A stretch of 64,000 nt of DNA, from assembly GCA_905221605.1 (NCBI GenBank), contig CAJNDS010002110.1, positions 104,501-168,500 on the forward strand, in the 5' to 3' direction. Below the pieces are notes generated by a model. That model had not been told where the DNA came from. It searched no databases and saw only the letters and a list, made by a program, of their open reading frames with translations. The stretch comes from Symbiodinium natans. Taxonomy: Eukaryota > Sar > Dinophyceae > Suessiales > Symbiodiniaceae. Below, piece after piece: positions 50,956 to 61,235 of the stretch; positions within the stretch are counted from its first letter, which is position 1, and each line of letters starts with the position of its first letter. A program made the position numbers and the translations under genes.

Positions 50956-51097
50956 CCAAAGCCTTTTAAGGGCCTGCAAAGCCAAGAGCTGCCATGGTTG
51001 CTTCTCAGTTGGCTTCTTCTGAGAATCAGATGAGTCGGTTTAGGGTTTAGGGTTCAGGGTTCAAGGGTTTCGGGTTTAGGGTTTACGGTTCTCTAAG

Positions 51098-51205
51098 CTG
51101 GACCCAAGTGTAACCTAGAAACACAAAAAAACAGGGCACCCTTGTTGGTTTGTGAAGGGGCCTAAAACCTACAAAAAAGAATCAGGGCCTACATCTGGGT
51201 CCTAG
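51098..51205. mobile_element. family B element, copy 6
   Basis: Ends ctggacccaagtgta and tacatctgggtcctag are inverted repeats. Confidence 0.7.
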
Positions 51206-51309
51206 TACGTGTTTGGTAGAGCATGGGGGATTTTTGAAAGTAGGCATCGGCCTGGTTTTGTGTTTAGGGTTGAATAGGGTGTAGGGTTTAGGGTTAAGAA
51301 ACTTAGGAT

Positions 51310-51440
51310 TATAGTTGGTTCATCATTGAATTGAAACGACCGGGAGCCAAGGAAGCTATGCAAGAGCTCGGAAACCCGAGATGCAGACAACTTCTTGAAA
51401 GTGCGAAAAGCCATGTAACCATCAACCTCGGACTAGGAAG
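51310..51440 (-). CDS. probable exon
   Basis: Minus strand: DGYMAFRTFKKLSASRVSEL then LHSFLGSRSFQFND. Helical; could be part of an EF-hand pair but lacks the loop. Confidence 0.4.
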
Positions 51441-51591
51441 CCCTTGTGCTCCCGAGACCCTTAGCCGACCGGGGGACAGAAAAGAGACTCGATGGAATCC
51501 GGCCGCGTGCCCCAAGCCCGCGCGCGCTCGTATCGGCCCCAACTGAGCTTGGGTTTAGGCTTTGGGGCTGACAGTCTTGCTTGATTTCGTA

Positions 51592-52380
51592 GTTTAGGGT
51601 CTAGGGTTTAGGGTTTAGGGTTTAGGGTTTAGGGTTAGGGCCGGGGAGGGGGGGGCCTGGGGGGAGTTGTGCCTTTGGGTAGCAAAGGGGACACCGAAAG
51701 ACCGTGTAGCAGGGTTATCTGCTGGGCTAATGGCACTTGGTCTAAATCCCAAACTGCAATAAAAGTCTGGATCTAAAAACCCAAGGTCTCCAGGAAATAT
51801 TGGGACGAACTGACTTCCAAGCGGCACTGCCAGTTTTGGTGGGATGCTCTATGAAGCGTCAGGGTATTTTGAGGTCCTTAAACCACGAGTTTTGCAGGAA
51901 AATACAGGAATTAGTAGGGTCCATCGAACTTTTAAAGCAATTCCAACACGAACCCAAACAAATAACATCGGGCCCAAAGAAGGCTCGTTCCCAAAGCCCT
52001 GGTAAGTTGGAACAACAACCCGATCTGCAAGTTGGCGCCCTGCTAAGCTCATGCTTAAACCCCCTTTTTTTGCATCCGGGCTATGATGTCCTGGCCGGAG
52101 AGTCAACCCTGAACTCTAAACCCTGGGCAAAAAACACTGGACAAAACCCTAACCCTTCCTTGATCCTTCAAAAAACTCCTCAGACTGAACAGTAACCCTG
52201 CTGCAACAAGCTTGCCACTTCGCCCGGGTTTGGTGCCACCCGATCCCACTTTACTGCCGACCACATGGGTTCCCCCAACAAGTTGAAACATTTTTCCTGT
52301 AAAGGGCGATTTAGGGATGGTTATTATTTATTTTTGCGGGATCTTATGCAAAAAAAACTAGACCCTGAACCCTAAACCCT
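51592..52380. other. no confident gene
   Basis: TTTAGGG at 51600-51640. Overlapping frames on both strands at 51800-52200. Confidence 0.35.
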
Positions 52381-52385
52381 AAACC

Positions 52386-52485
52386 CTTGCCTCATCCTTC
52401 TGAACATGAGAAAAAAGCCCAGGAGCGTCTCGATCACGCTCTTGGTGACCCTCAGGAGGGCCATTGCCTCTGCCACATCGTGGGT
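52386..52485 (-). CDS. probable exon
   Basis: Minus strand: DVAEAMALLRVTKSVIETLL then GFFLMFRRMRQ, ending at AAGG|GTTTAGGG. Membrane-type helix followed by basic residues. Confidence 0.45.
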
Positions 52486-52489
52486 TTAG

Positions 52490-52735
52490 GGTCTAGGCGG
52501 GTTTAGGGTTTAGGGTTAGGGTTTAGGGTTTAGGTTTTAGGTTTTAGGGTTTAGTGACGGATCCCCAAGAATCTCGAATAAATTAGGGTTCAGGGTTTAG
52601 GGTTTGGGGACATCGCCGTACTTTGGGTTTCAGGGTGTTGGGCGTAACGTGTTAAGTTCAAGGGAGCCGTGAGAACATGCGTACAGGGGGTAGTTTAGGG
52701 TTTAGGGTTTAGGGTGTAGGGTTTAGGGTTTCCCA
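52490..52735 (+). repeat. scattered TTTAGGG tracts
   Basis: 52500-52555, 52585-52610, 52693-52730. Confidence 0.9.
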
Positions 52736-52809
52736 ATCAATGGCACATGTAAAGTACCCAGGCTCTTGACTGAAGGTTCCAAGCTGGAGGTTGGGTAAGG
52801 TCAAGCTAT

Positions 52810-52922
52810 ACTGAACTTGGACCCCTAGCAACAAATAATTTTTATGCTGTTTCTTAGGAGTTATAGTGCCCAAAAATTTAAAATTATTTCCAAGTACCCC
52901 TAAGCAACCTTTGAGGGTGAAC
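52810..52922. mobile_element. family J element, second copy
   Basis: tactgaacttgg, tttttatgctgtttcttagga, then gtgcccaaaaatttaaaatt and ttccaagtacccc align with the sulfotransferase intron at 31540. Confidence 0.6.
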
Positions 52923-53019
52923 AAAGGAAGCATAGTACCCTGGCATCAACATTGAACCCTCGCCCCCAACCCAAAAACCCTAGAGCCCCCTGAGCTCTGA
53001 AACTAAAAACGATCAGGGA

Positions 53020-53037
53020 TGGGGGGGAGGGGGAGGG

Positions 53038-53076
<39 letters not shown>

Positions 53077-53145
53077 GCGTCATTGAACAACCCGAGCCCC
53101 CAAGCCCAAAACACCTATGAAACGCTCCAGGGGGGGGGGGGGGGG
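53020..53145. repeat. G-runs (33 G and 16 G)
   Basis: 53041-53073 and 53131-53146. Confidence 0.95.
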
Positions 53146-53319
53146 GTTAGCGACTACATCGGGATTAGGTCCCCTTGGAACCCAAGAAACACGAGCTTCA
53201 ACATTCCCTTGGGCTTTCAGATTTAAAACATATCATACTTTAGATAAGAAATAAAATTCCTAAGAAGGCTAGAGTATCGGCGATGTTGGGTGTAGGGTGT
53301 GATTATCATTATTACAAAT

Positions 53320-53425
53320 AGTTCTTCTTATGCATATACATATACATACATACCACGCATGTAGATGTATGTATATATATATATGTATGTGTGTGTTTAT
53401 TTTTACATATATATATATACACATG
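53320..53425. repeat. (TA/TG)n tract
   Basis: AT-rich microsatellite. Confidence 0.9.
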
Positions 53426-53451
53426 TTTATCGTTTTTGTGGGGTGAGGTTC

Positions 53452-53555
53452 AGGAGCTTATGAAGTTCAGGGCTTCGGCTTCGCCGCCTGAAAGAGCAAG
53501 ACGGCCATGAGCAGGAAGATCATCATGTGAACCTTCTTGTTCTCTCGGGGTTTGG
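53452..53555 (-). CDS. probable exon with membrane helix
   Basis: Minus strand: ENKKVHMMIFLLMAVLLFQA then AKPKP. Confidence 0.45.
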
Positions 53556-53774
53556 GGGGGCTGAGGGTCTACCCTAAACCCTAATCCATAAAAATCCTGA
53601 ACCCTAAACCCTAAACCTTCTAGGGATGAGGGTTTTCTCGGGGGTCTAGGGTGTTTGTGGCTCTCTTCTCTCGGGGTTCAGCTTTATTTTTTTTTCTCGG
53701 GGTTTAGGGTGTAGTGTGTTTGTCGCTTACCAGCGCAGCTTAGGGAAACAGGACTCTCTACACCCTTTCCTGTA

Positions 53775-54085
53775 GGGTTTAGGGCTTCAAAGATCTAGGG
53801 TTGAAAGAGCTTAGGCTCTAAAGGGCTCAGGGCTTTTAAAGGGCTTAGGGCAGGTAAAGGGCCTAGGGTTGAAAGAGCTGAGGGCTTCAAGGGGTTCGGG
53901 GCTCTTACAGGGCTTAGGGCAGGAAAAGGGCCTAGGGTTGAAAGAGCTTAGGCTTTTAAGGGGTTCAGGGCTTCTAAAGGGCTTAAGGCTGCCCTGTCGG
54001 ACTTAGGCCTTTAAAGGGTTTACGGCTTCAAGGGGGTTAGGGTTTAAAGGGCTCAAAGGGTCCGAAGGCTTCAACGGGTTTAGGG
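53775..54085 (+). repeat. degenerate repeat of gaaagagcttagg / aaagggctyaggg phrases
   Basis: About ten 15-35 bp units ending in AGGG. ctagggttgaaagagc occurs three times. Confidence 0.85.
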
Positions 54086-54094
54086 TTTCAACAG

Positions 54095-54148
54095 AAACCC
54101 TAAACCCTAAACCCTAAACCCTAAACCCTAAACCCTAAACCCTAAACC
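54095..54148 (-). repeat. CCCTAAA array
   Basis: Seven units. Confidence 0.95.
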
Positions 54149-54243
54149 CTCCCTAAAACAGGGCGGGGAGCAGTCTCAAAGGACTCGGCGACGGGATCCT
54201 CGGCATCGAAGTCCTTCAGGCTGTCGCCGAAGACCTGGCTTCG
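54149..54243 (-). CDS. probable exon
   Basis: Minus strand: acceptor CCCGAAGCCAG|G, then FGDSLKDFDAEDPVAESFET then APRPV, donor CCT|GTTTTAGGG. Inverted telomeric arrays on both sides. Confidence 0.45.
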
Positions 54244-54288
54244 GGTTTAGGGTTTAGGGTTTAGGGTTTAGGGTTAGGGTTTAGGGCT
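54243..54288 (+). repeat. TTTAGGG array
   Basis: Six units. Confidence 0.95.
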
Positions 54289-54414
54289 TTGTGATACTTG
54301 AGAATTTAAATTTATGTTTCAGGGTTCAGGGTAGGGCTTTGCCCAGATTGAGAACAGTCTCCGACGTCGACCACAGACCACCAGACTACTGTCAGGGTGT
54401 TTAGGGTTGCACGC

Positions 54415-54505
54415 TCTGGTTCTTTGTAGGGAATGAGGTACACTATATAAGCCCTTAAAGGGTTATGTGGCGGGGGAAATAAGGTACCTAACTCCGCCAG
54501 TCCAG
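54415..54505. mobile_element. family F element, copy 4
   Basis: ctggttctttgtagggaatg at left; inner pair agcccttaaagggtt; right end diverged. Confidence 0.5.
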
Positions 54506-55071
54506 TGTCAACGGATTGCACAGGGTTTAGGGTTCAGGGTATTTAGGGTTCTGTCTGTCCGCGTCACCTAGCAAACAACTGGGTACCTTCGTTGGTTTGT
54601 TGATAGATTGAGGGGCTTTGCGTCAACGGTGTGTGCACGCGTGCATGTCTGCGTGTGCGCGTGCGAGTCGCGAGTGCCCTGTCAATACAGCCTCAGAGTT
54701 TGCTTCACATGGGCAGGTGGGATGATGCTTCTTCCCAGACCCCTGGGAGGATCCACAAAGTAGAGCCCCCAAATTACACCCTAAACTCCCATGGGGTCAT
54801 TCTTAGGAACCCGCAAATTTTGAAGGGATCTATCCTCCAAGGGTTCTGGGTTCAGGTGCACGAAACCCTAAACCCATCAACAAAGCTGAGCACAGCCCAT
54901 AACCATTATGTCAGGGGGGTTGACAATCATGCCAAGCACGAAACCATCATGAAGAACTGTGTTTTTTTTTGTAAGGATGCGAGATCTTGGAGTTTAGGTC
55001 GAAGGCAGCGGCTTTGTTTTGCCACCCGTAGCTGACGGATTTGGGGACCCTAAACCCTAAACGCAATACCC

Positions 55072-55183
55072 TTCTGGGCCTGTCTCCCCAAGACGTCCTC
55101 ACTGACCTTGCTCTGCGTCACCAGAAAAAGGAACATGCCGATGAAGCCGAGGCCCGAAAACTCCTTCCAGCTGTCATTGCGTT
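55072..55183 (-). CDS. probable exon with membrane helix
   Basis: Minus strand: NDSWKEFSGLGFIGMFLFLV then TQSK, ending at AAG|GTCAGTGAGG, a strong donor consensus. Confidence 0.5.
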
Positions 55184-55382
55184 TAGGGATTAGGGTGTTT
55201 AGGGATTAGGGTGTTTAGGGTTTAGGGTGTTTAGGGTTTAGGGTGTTTAGGGTTTAGGGTTTAGGGTGTTTATGGTTTCATTGCGCTTAGGGATTAGGGT
55301 TTAGGGTTTAGGGTTTAGGGTGTTTATGGTTTAGGGATGTTTAGGGTTTAGGGTTTAGGGTGTTTGTGGTTTAGGGATGTTT
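55183..55382 (+). repeat. TTTAGGGTG higher-order tract
   Basis: Units such as GTGTTTAGGGTTTAGG repeat irregularly. Confidence 0.9.
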
Positions 55383-55797
55383 ACGGCTTCTGGTTCTGGG
55401 TATTGAGCAATTTTCGGCTTTAAACGCTCACTCTCGCACAAGGCTTTAGGTTTTTTTTTGTGTTCGCGCCGTCCCTTGCTATGGCACATCGTCCTCGTGC
55501 TTGGATGGTGAGTTTTTGCATGTCTGCGCCTTCCGGGTAAACAAAGACCATGGGCCGACACGGGCCAGGCTCCCATTCCATTGCGACGCCACTTACTGGT
55601 GCAAGCAGAGAGTTTGACGCCACTATTGTCAACTGCCGACAGTTCGCGGGCAAAGCAGTCAAGACGCGTGTGCACCGTCAATGGCTGCTTCTGCTGGCAG
55701 TGGAAGGTTCTCATTCTTGCTCCTAATATGTCTGTTCCTTCACGCCCTCAATCTCTTGAAGAAGTGACGTCAAGCTAAAGCAGGATGGGCCCAGACA

Positions 55798-55886
55798 CAT
55801 TCAAAACGAATGTGCCCGCCCGCGGAGAAGAGTCCTTGAACAGCACGTCCATGATCTGCAGGCCGACCTCGCGACTTCTGAGACTT
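55798..55886 (-). CDS. possible exon
   Basis: Minus strand: REVGLQIMDVLFKDSSPRAG. Confidence 0.35.
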
Positions 55887-55887
55887 A

Positions 55888-56075
55888 AGGGCTCCTAAGG
55901 ATGACCCAGAAGGTAGTAAGGGCTCCTAAGGATGACCCAGAAGGTAGTAAGGGTTCCTAAGGATGACCCAGAAGGTAGTAAGGGCTCCTAAGGATGACCC
56001 AGAAGGTAGTAAGGGCTCCTAAGGATGACCCAAAAGGTAGTCAGGGCTCCTAAATATGACCCAAAAGGTAGTAAG
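55888..56075 (+). repeat. 31-bp minisatellite, six copies
   Basis: gctcctaaggatgacccaga followed by aggtagtaagg, every 31 bp from 55891. The last two copies have diverged (aaatatgacccaaaa). Confidence 0.97.
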
Positions 56076-56224
56076 GGTGCTATTTTTGGGGGGCTCTTCT
56101 TTTTGGATCCTCCCAGAAGTCCGGGAGGCAACAAGCCCCCAATGAATCCCACCCCCCCGCCCCTCTGGGTGAGCAATTACCCCAAAGTCAACCTGCAGCC
56201 TGAACCTCATTGACTGACTGACTA

Positions 56225-56332
56225 TTTGGGATGTTCCCCTTATACTGACAGTCCTCCTTCATAGGGCTTAATTCTAGAACCCCCTATTATCATCCCCACT
56301 AAGGACTGTTAGTATAAGGGTGAGCATCCCAA
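56225..56332. mobile_element. family A element, copy 5
   Basis: tttgggatgttccccttata and agtataagggtgagcatccc are inverted ends; inner ctgacagtcct / aggactgttag. Confidence 0.85.
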
Positions 56333-57135
56333 CTGACCTGCTTCTAATTACTGCAGGGGGGTTGGTGCATCGCTTGGCGTTTCGAGTGCTAAACCCACAA
56401 ATGGGGTCATTTTTTTTTGGGGGGGGGAAACGGTGAAGGTCGATTTTTTAAGGACAATGGCATTCTACACAAAGTGAGCAGCTGCCTACTCGGCACCGAA
56501 GGTGCGACGTTTTGTGGGAAACCCTGACGTGCAAATGGTGTCTGGGCCAGGTAGTACAGCAATCACATTACAACAGGCGGTACCCCTTTTTTGCGGTTGG
56601 CTAGGTTCATCAAGCCGTGCGAAGTCGAGTCTACGAGTGGGTTTCGCGCCGAAATAGGGGTTTTCTGAAATCAAAAGCTCAAGAAAACCCAAAGCTGTAA
56701 AGCTGTTGTATAGGACCCCCCCCCCCCCCCCCCCCCCCCCCCTCTCCACCTTTCGCGCGTACCCTCTCTCCTACAACCCTGATCATGTGGCCCGAGCGAT
56801 TGCGTGGGATGCTACAAAACGTTGTGGAATCTCCTTGGGTTAAAGGGTCTCCTGTGATGTTCATGGTACTTGTTCACCAAGTTTAACTGCCCGAATAGGC
56901 TTATCAGTACAGTTCCAAGTACAGTTGTCATTGGTTAATAAGTATCATGAACCTCCAATAAATGTGCTAGGATCGGTTGCAGCTAGAATAGATACTTTCA
57001 GGGCAGCACCTGGCGTTTCTGGAAGGTCTCTACCTAAAAGCCACCCTCATCCTGAGGGAATTCCAGACCTTGCCCTCCTAAACCCTCAACCCTAAAGCCC
57101 TAAAGCCCTAAACCCTAAACCCAAAACCCTAAAGC
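56333..57135. other. no confident gene
   Basis: C-run at 56716-56742. Possible family D remnant at 56893-56962. Confidence 0.4.
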
Positions 57136-57137
57136 CC

Positions 57138-57228
57138 TCAACCCTTCAGACCAGCAGGTGCCCCCCAGTGCCCGAAGGCCTTATCTTGCGCATGGTCCAG
57201 AGAATGTCGAACCTCCAGTGACGAGGGT
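57138..57228 (-). CDS. possible exon
   Basis: Minus strand: RHWRFDILWTMRKIRPSG. Confidence 0.35.
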
Positions 57229-57533
57229 TTAGGGTTTAGGGTTTAGGGTTAAGGGGGGGGGTTTGAGGTTTAGGGCTGTTCAGGGTTTAGGGTTTGGGTC
57301 AGGGTCTAGGGTTTGCGGGCTTAAGGTTGTTTAGGGCTTAGACCCTGAAAAAGATGATCGTTTACGACCTCTCACTGTGCAACTCCTATAAGGTGGTTGG
57401 TGGCCACACGCAAGGCCTTAAGCCCCCAAACCCCCCCCCCCCCCTGCCCAACGCAGGAAAATGCTGAAGCCCCCTAACTCCCAAGCCCTAGGCCCTAGGT
57501 CAGGGTTTTTTTTCTCACCCGCCAAGCAGACCC

Positions 57534-57630
57534 TAAACCCTAAACCCTAAACCCTAAACCCTAAACCCTAAACCCTAAACCCTAAACCCTAAACCCTAAA
57601 CCCTAAACCCTAAACCCTAAACCCTAAACC
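57534..57630 (-). repeat. (CCCTAAA)n array, about 14 units
   Basis: Perfect. Confidence 0.97.
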
Positions 57631-57632
57631 CA

Positions 57633-57722
57633 ACTGCAGGGTAGCAACTTTGGGATGATTGAGACAGCTTGCAGCACTTGCGCCAAGATAGGGGGCTCCC
57701 GAATGTTCCTCCGCCAGACTCA
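57633..57722 (-). CDS. possible exon
   Basis: Minus strand: LSLAEEHSGAPYLGASAASC. Confidence 0.3.
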
Positions 57723-58204
57723 ACACAACTCACACACCCCCCCCAAGTGGCCCAAGTGTCTAGCCTACAGGAAACCCTAAACCCTAAACCCTAAACTTTT
57801 CAGGCACGACATCTCAACGCACGTCTGCCCCCCAAGCTCTCAGGCCTACTTCAAAGAGAGCTGCAACCTGTGTAGAGTGCACTGTCGCAGCCCCCGGCTA
57901 GAGACTAGGGGGCCCCTCTCCCCAAGTCATAGCCGATGTAACCTCAGGGCTTCAAGGCCTTACAGGGCTACTTGTCTCAACCTCGAAAAACACAAAAACA
58001 CCCCCTTTTTGCCCCAGCCTGATGTTCAAGTCTGAGGAAGCAAAGACTGTAGAACAGAGGCCATAAGAGGGCACCGAACATTTTGGTGCACGGAACATGT
58101 GGCTTCAACCTCAAAACCTGAACTCATTAGCGAGCACAAGGGCAGGCTTCGCCAAAAAAAAGCCCTGAGCTACAACAAGCCTTGTTGTTGGGGAGGGTCT
58201 ATAC

Positions 58205-58448
58205 TCAGCCCTGAACCCCAAAACCCCAAAACCCCCAAACCCCAAAACCCCAAAACCCCAAAACCCCAAAACCCCCAAACCCCCAAACCCCCAAACCCCC
58301 AAACCCCCAAACCCCCAAACCCCCAAACCCCCAAACCCCCAAACCCCCAAACCCCAAAACCCCAAAACCCCAAAACCCCAAAACCCCAAAACCCCAAAAC
58401 CCCAAAACCCCCAAAACCCCTAAACCCCTGAACCCTAAACCCTAAATC
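58205..58448 (-). repeat. CCCCAAAA / CCCCCAAA array (T4G4-like variant)
   Basis: Blocks of CCCCAAAA, then about ten CCCCCAAA, then CCCCAAAA again, ending in CCCTAAA. 8-bp periodicity throughout. Confidence 0.97.
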
Positions 58449-58454
58449 CTGCCA

Positions 58455-58530
58455 GGAAAATGCACCCGCAGCTCCATGCAAAGCGGCCCAGTGCTGGACA
58501 GATTCGAAGACTGCATTCCTTGGGCTTAGG
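58455..58530 (-). CDS. possible exon
   Basis: Minus strand: acceptor ..AAGCCCAAG|G, then NAVFESVQHWAALHGAAGAF. Confidence 0.35.
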
Positions 58531-58591
58531 GTTTTTAGGGTTTAGGGTTTAGGATTTAGGGGTTTAGGGTTTAGGGTTGTTTATACTAGGA

Positions 58592-58705
58592 GTATAATTA
58601 AAGAACTTATAGCCTAAGTTAAGATCCTTTTAATTATCCCAATTACTGGAAATTGAAGAACTTATAGCCTAAGTTAGGATCCTTGTAGTTAACCCAATTT
58701 CGGGT
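58592..58705. repeat. tandem duplication with agaacttatagcctaagtta
   Basis: Phrase at 58603 recurs at 58663, each followed by gatcctt..tta. Confidence 0.85.
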
Positions 58706-58782
58706 CCCTATAACTCTACATACTTGGGGCCCGGACTTCGAGGTAAGCGCTTGGGGGTTTCGGGTTTGCCGCATGCTTGCTC

Positions 58783-58922
58783 CTTCCTCCCCCCCCTCCC
58801 CCCCCCCCCCCTCCCCCCCCCCCCCCCCCTCCCCCCCCCCTTCTACCCCCCCCCCGACCCCCCCCCCCCCCCCCGCCCGAACCCCCCCTACCCCCCCTAC
58901 CCCCCCCCCCCCCCCCCCCCCC
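58783..58922. repeat. C-rich tract (about 140 bp)
   Basis: Long C-runs with scattered T/G/A. Confidence 0.97.
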
Positions 58923-58997
58923 TAAACTGGGCTATTACAAGTTTACAAGTCCTTTCATTATACTTCGTATAGTAAGGGAGGTTCTGAATCGCAAACT

Positions 58998-59075
58998 CTA
59001 AGAGGTGCTTCTTGCGAAGAATGTTGTGGTGCAGCTGCTGCAATCGGATGCGGGCATTTCAGGGTCAGCAAGGTA
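58998..59075 (-). CDS. possible exon
   Basis: Minus strand: ARIRLQQLHHNILRKKHLL. Confidence 0.35.
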   Translation of the reverse strand, partial: YLADPEMPASDCSSCTTTFFARSTS

Positions 59076-59112
59076 AGCCGGTTTAGGGTTAAGGGTTTAG
59101 GGGGGGAGGGGT

Positions 59113-59144
59113 TCTCTCTCTCTCTCTCTCTCTCGCTCTCTCTC

Positions 59145-59176
<32 letters not shown>

Positions 59177-59177
59177 G
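59113..59177. repeat. (CT)n array
   Basis: Interrupted only by rare G or A. Confidence 0.97.
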
Positions 59178-59292
59178 CCATCCTGAGGGTCGTGCTACGC
59201 AAGGGCACGAAAAGTAGGCTAGGATATCAGGGGTTCATTTTTTTTTGCCTTGGGGCACTTCTCGACCTGTAGGGTTCAGGGTTTAACTAGGG

Positions 59293-59352
59293 GTTAGGGT
59301 TTAGGGTTTAGGGTTTAGGGTTTAGGGTTTAGGGTTTAGGGTTTAGGGTTCA
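59293..59352 (+). repeat. TTTAGGG array
   Basis: Eight units. Confidence 0.97.
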
Positions 59353-59435
59353 GCATGAATCCCTCTTTCTCAGCTGTTCTTGCAGCTTTTCGTGAAACTC
59401 TTGTACCGTCCCCTCATAACGCGAGAGATGAACAC
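59353..59435 (-). CDS. probable exon, coiled coil
   Basis: Minus strand: LSRYEGTVQEFHEKLQEQLR then KRDSC. Strong heptad-like composition. Confidence 0.45.
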
Positions 59436-59632
59436 ATGCTTTGAATTGGGGGTCCGGAAGAGGGTCCGACAGGATTCTCCTTGTAGCCTATACTATGAAA
59501 TTGAAGTGCTCTACATTGCTTGCTGTCTCGGGGCAAGGAGCTTTCAGCCTGAGGACTAATACATAGAGCCCTATAACTTGTAACTCTACCCTTAACTGGG
59601 ACGGCCCCTTGTATACAACATGCCAGCGTAAT

Positions 59633-59740
59633 ATAGGCGCCTTAATCATCTTAATAGGGTTTTGTTGGGGGTATTATAGTAGTATAGTTATAAAAGGACC
59701 ATAAGGGAATACTACTAGCAATTCTTCCGACCCCTGTATT
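59633..59740. mobile_element. family G element, copy 3
   Basis: ataggcgcc, aatagggttttgttgggggt, and right end attcttccgacccctgtat. Confidence 0.6.
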
Positions 59741-59894
59741 GATTTTTTTGTTTTGTTCCGGTGATGCCTAGTGGTAGGTGTTGCCGTCGGGCGTGGGACC
59801 CCGTAAGACCCAAGTACTTCTATGAACAGACTTGGGAGCTCGGATTCTGCGTTCGGGTTTAGGGTTCAGGGTTCAGGGTTTAGGGTTTATGGCA

Positions 59895-60000
59895 TTCAAG
59901 GAGTCCCACTTGCTGCCCAGGAATCAGTATGACGACCAGGCAAACTTCGGCAAAGAGCAGCCAGGGGCAAAGGGTCACTTCCTCCCAGCAAGAGGGGGCT
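59895..60000 (-). CDS. possible exon (strand ambiguous)
   Basis: Minus strand: CPWLLFAEVCLVVILIPGQQ (hydrophobic). The plus strand is also open. Confidence 0.25.
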
Positions 60001-60483
60001 CTGGGGTTTGGGGCTCAAGGTCGGCTTGGACAAGAAAACCCCACATTCTGAACCCCCAAACCCCTAAACCCTGAAGCCTAAAACCTAACCCCCTCCCCCC
60101 CCCCCCCCCCCCAACACACTATGGCCTCTAAAAGGGGAAAGGAGCATTCTGCACACATTGCATTTTTGTGAGCTTTGCTGGTCAGGACACCCCAGGAGGC
60201 TGCTGGTCGAATTTGGGCTGATGTCGGAGCTTAGGGCTTCCTTTTTTTCGGGGGCTTTAGGGCTTGGGGATGTTTGGGGGTAATTAGGCACCTTTCTGGC
60301 TTAGGGTTTCGTGCAAGACGCAAATTTACATCTCCGTCCCCCCCCCCCCCCCCCCCCCATCCACCCGGCATTTTTGAGTCCAGACTCTTTGCCATCATCC
60401 CTTGGGAGCCCCAAGATTTTATCTGTATGTATCTAAATTGTATGGCTACATGTAAAAGGCAACCGTAGCTTAGAACATATAAT

Positions 60484-60702
60484 TTTGGGATGTTCCCCCT
60501 TATACGACCAGTCCTGAATAGGAATTTGAGTAGGCACGAGGATCCCTATCAACTAGGCTGCCCAGTAACCTAGGCTTAAGAAGGGTGCCCTTTTTTGCTT
60601 AAAGGGGTTGATAAGGGAACCTAAACTCCCCAAAAAGGGAATAAGGGCACTACTGGGCATCCTAGTATCAAGGAGCTGTTCGTATAAGGGGGAACATCCC
60701 AA
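60484..60702. mobile_element. family A element, copy 6, carrying a nested element
   Basis: tttgggatgttcccccttat at left and cgtataagggggaacatccc then aa at right; interrupted by the family B element at 60553-60665. Confidence 0.9.
60553..60665. mobile_element. family B element, copy 7, with TIRs and 6-bp target duplication
   Basis: Ends ctaggctgcccagta and tactgggcatcctag are inverted repeats (one mismatch). TATCAA lies immediately outside both ends. Inserted inside a family A element. Confidence 0.9.
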
Positions 60703-60775
60703 CAGATCATGTCGAAGCCTCTCCAAAAACCCATGCTTTCGTCATGTTTTCGCCCCCCCTCCCCCCCCCCTCCCA

Positions 60776-60843
60776 AACCCTAAACCCTAAACCCTAAACC
60801 CTAAACCCTAAACCCTAAACCCTAAACCCTAAACCCTAAACCC
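60776..60843 (-). repeat. (CCCTAAA)n array
   Basis: Nine to ten units. Confidence 0.97.
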
Positions 60844-60918
60844 ACAGCGGCCTCCACGAGCTCCTCGAAGATGGACTCTTCATGCGTCTCCTCTCGAAGC
60901 ACAACTTGGGATGCAGTA
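60844..60918 (-). CDS. probable exon
   Basis: Minus strand: VVLREETHEESIFEELVEAA, ending at a GTTTAGGG donor. Confidence 0.4.
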
Positions 60919-60919
60919 A

Positions 60920-61000
60920 CCCTAAACCCGAAACCCTAAACCCTAAACCCTAAACCCTAAACCCAGCCCTAAACCCTAAACCCTAAACCCTAAACCCTAA
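60920..61000 (-). repeat. CCCTAAA tracts
   Basis: Two short arrays. Confidence 0.95.
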
Positions 61001-61062
61001 AGGGATTTTACGGGGATTATATTACCCTAAAACGGCTACAGGCTACTCTACTACTAGGAAAA

Positions 61063-61235
61063 CTTGGGATGTGTCCCCCTCCTTTAATGGGGATTAGGAG
61101 TACCCCCTAATTCCTTAGTTGCTGAGTTCATCAGCCCCCTCATAAAGTATGAACTTTCAGTTCTATAGGGGATTAGAGTAACCCTACTTACAATTCCGAT
61201 TAAGGACTGATAAGTATAAGAGGGAGCCTCCCAAA
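61063..61235. mobile_element. family A element, copy 7, with nested family I fragment
   Basis: Outer cttgggatgtgtccccctcc and ataagtataagagggagcct then cccaa. Inside, ccttagttgctgagttcatc (61112-61185) matches the sulfotransferase introner. Confidence 0.75.

Noticed and set aside
58111-58481. Gly/Phe- or Pro-rich open frames across 58.1-58.5 kb
   Set aside because: Translation of the CCCCAAA array, not a gene.
58724-59001. Poly-Pro open frames
   Set aside because: Translation of the C-rich tract.
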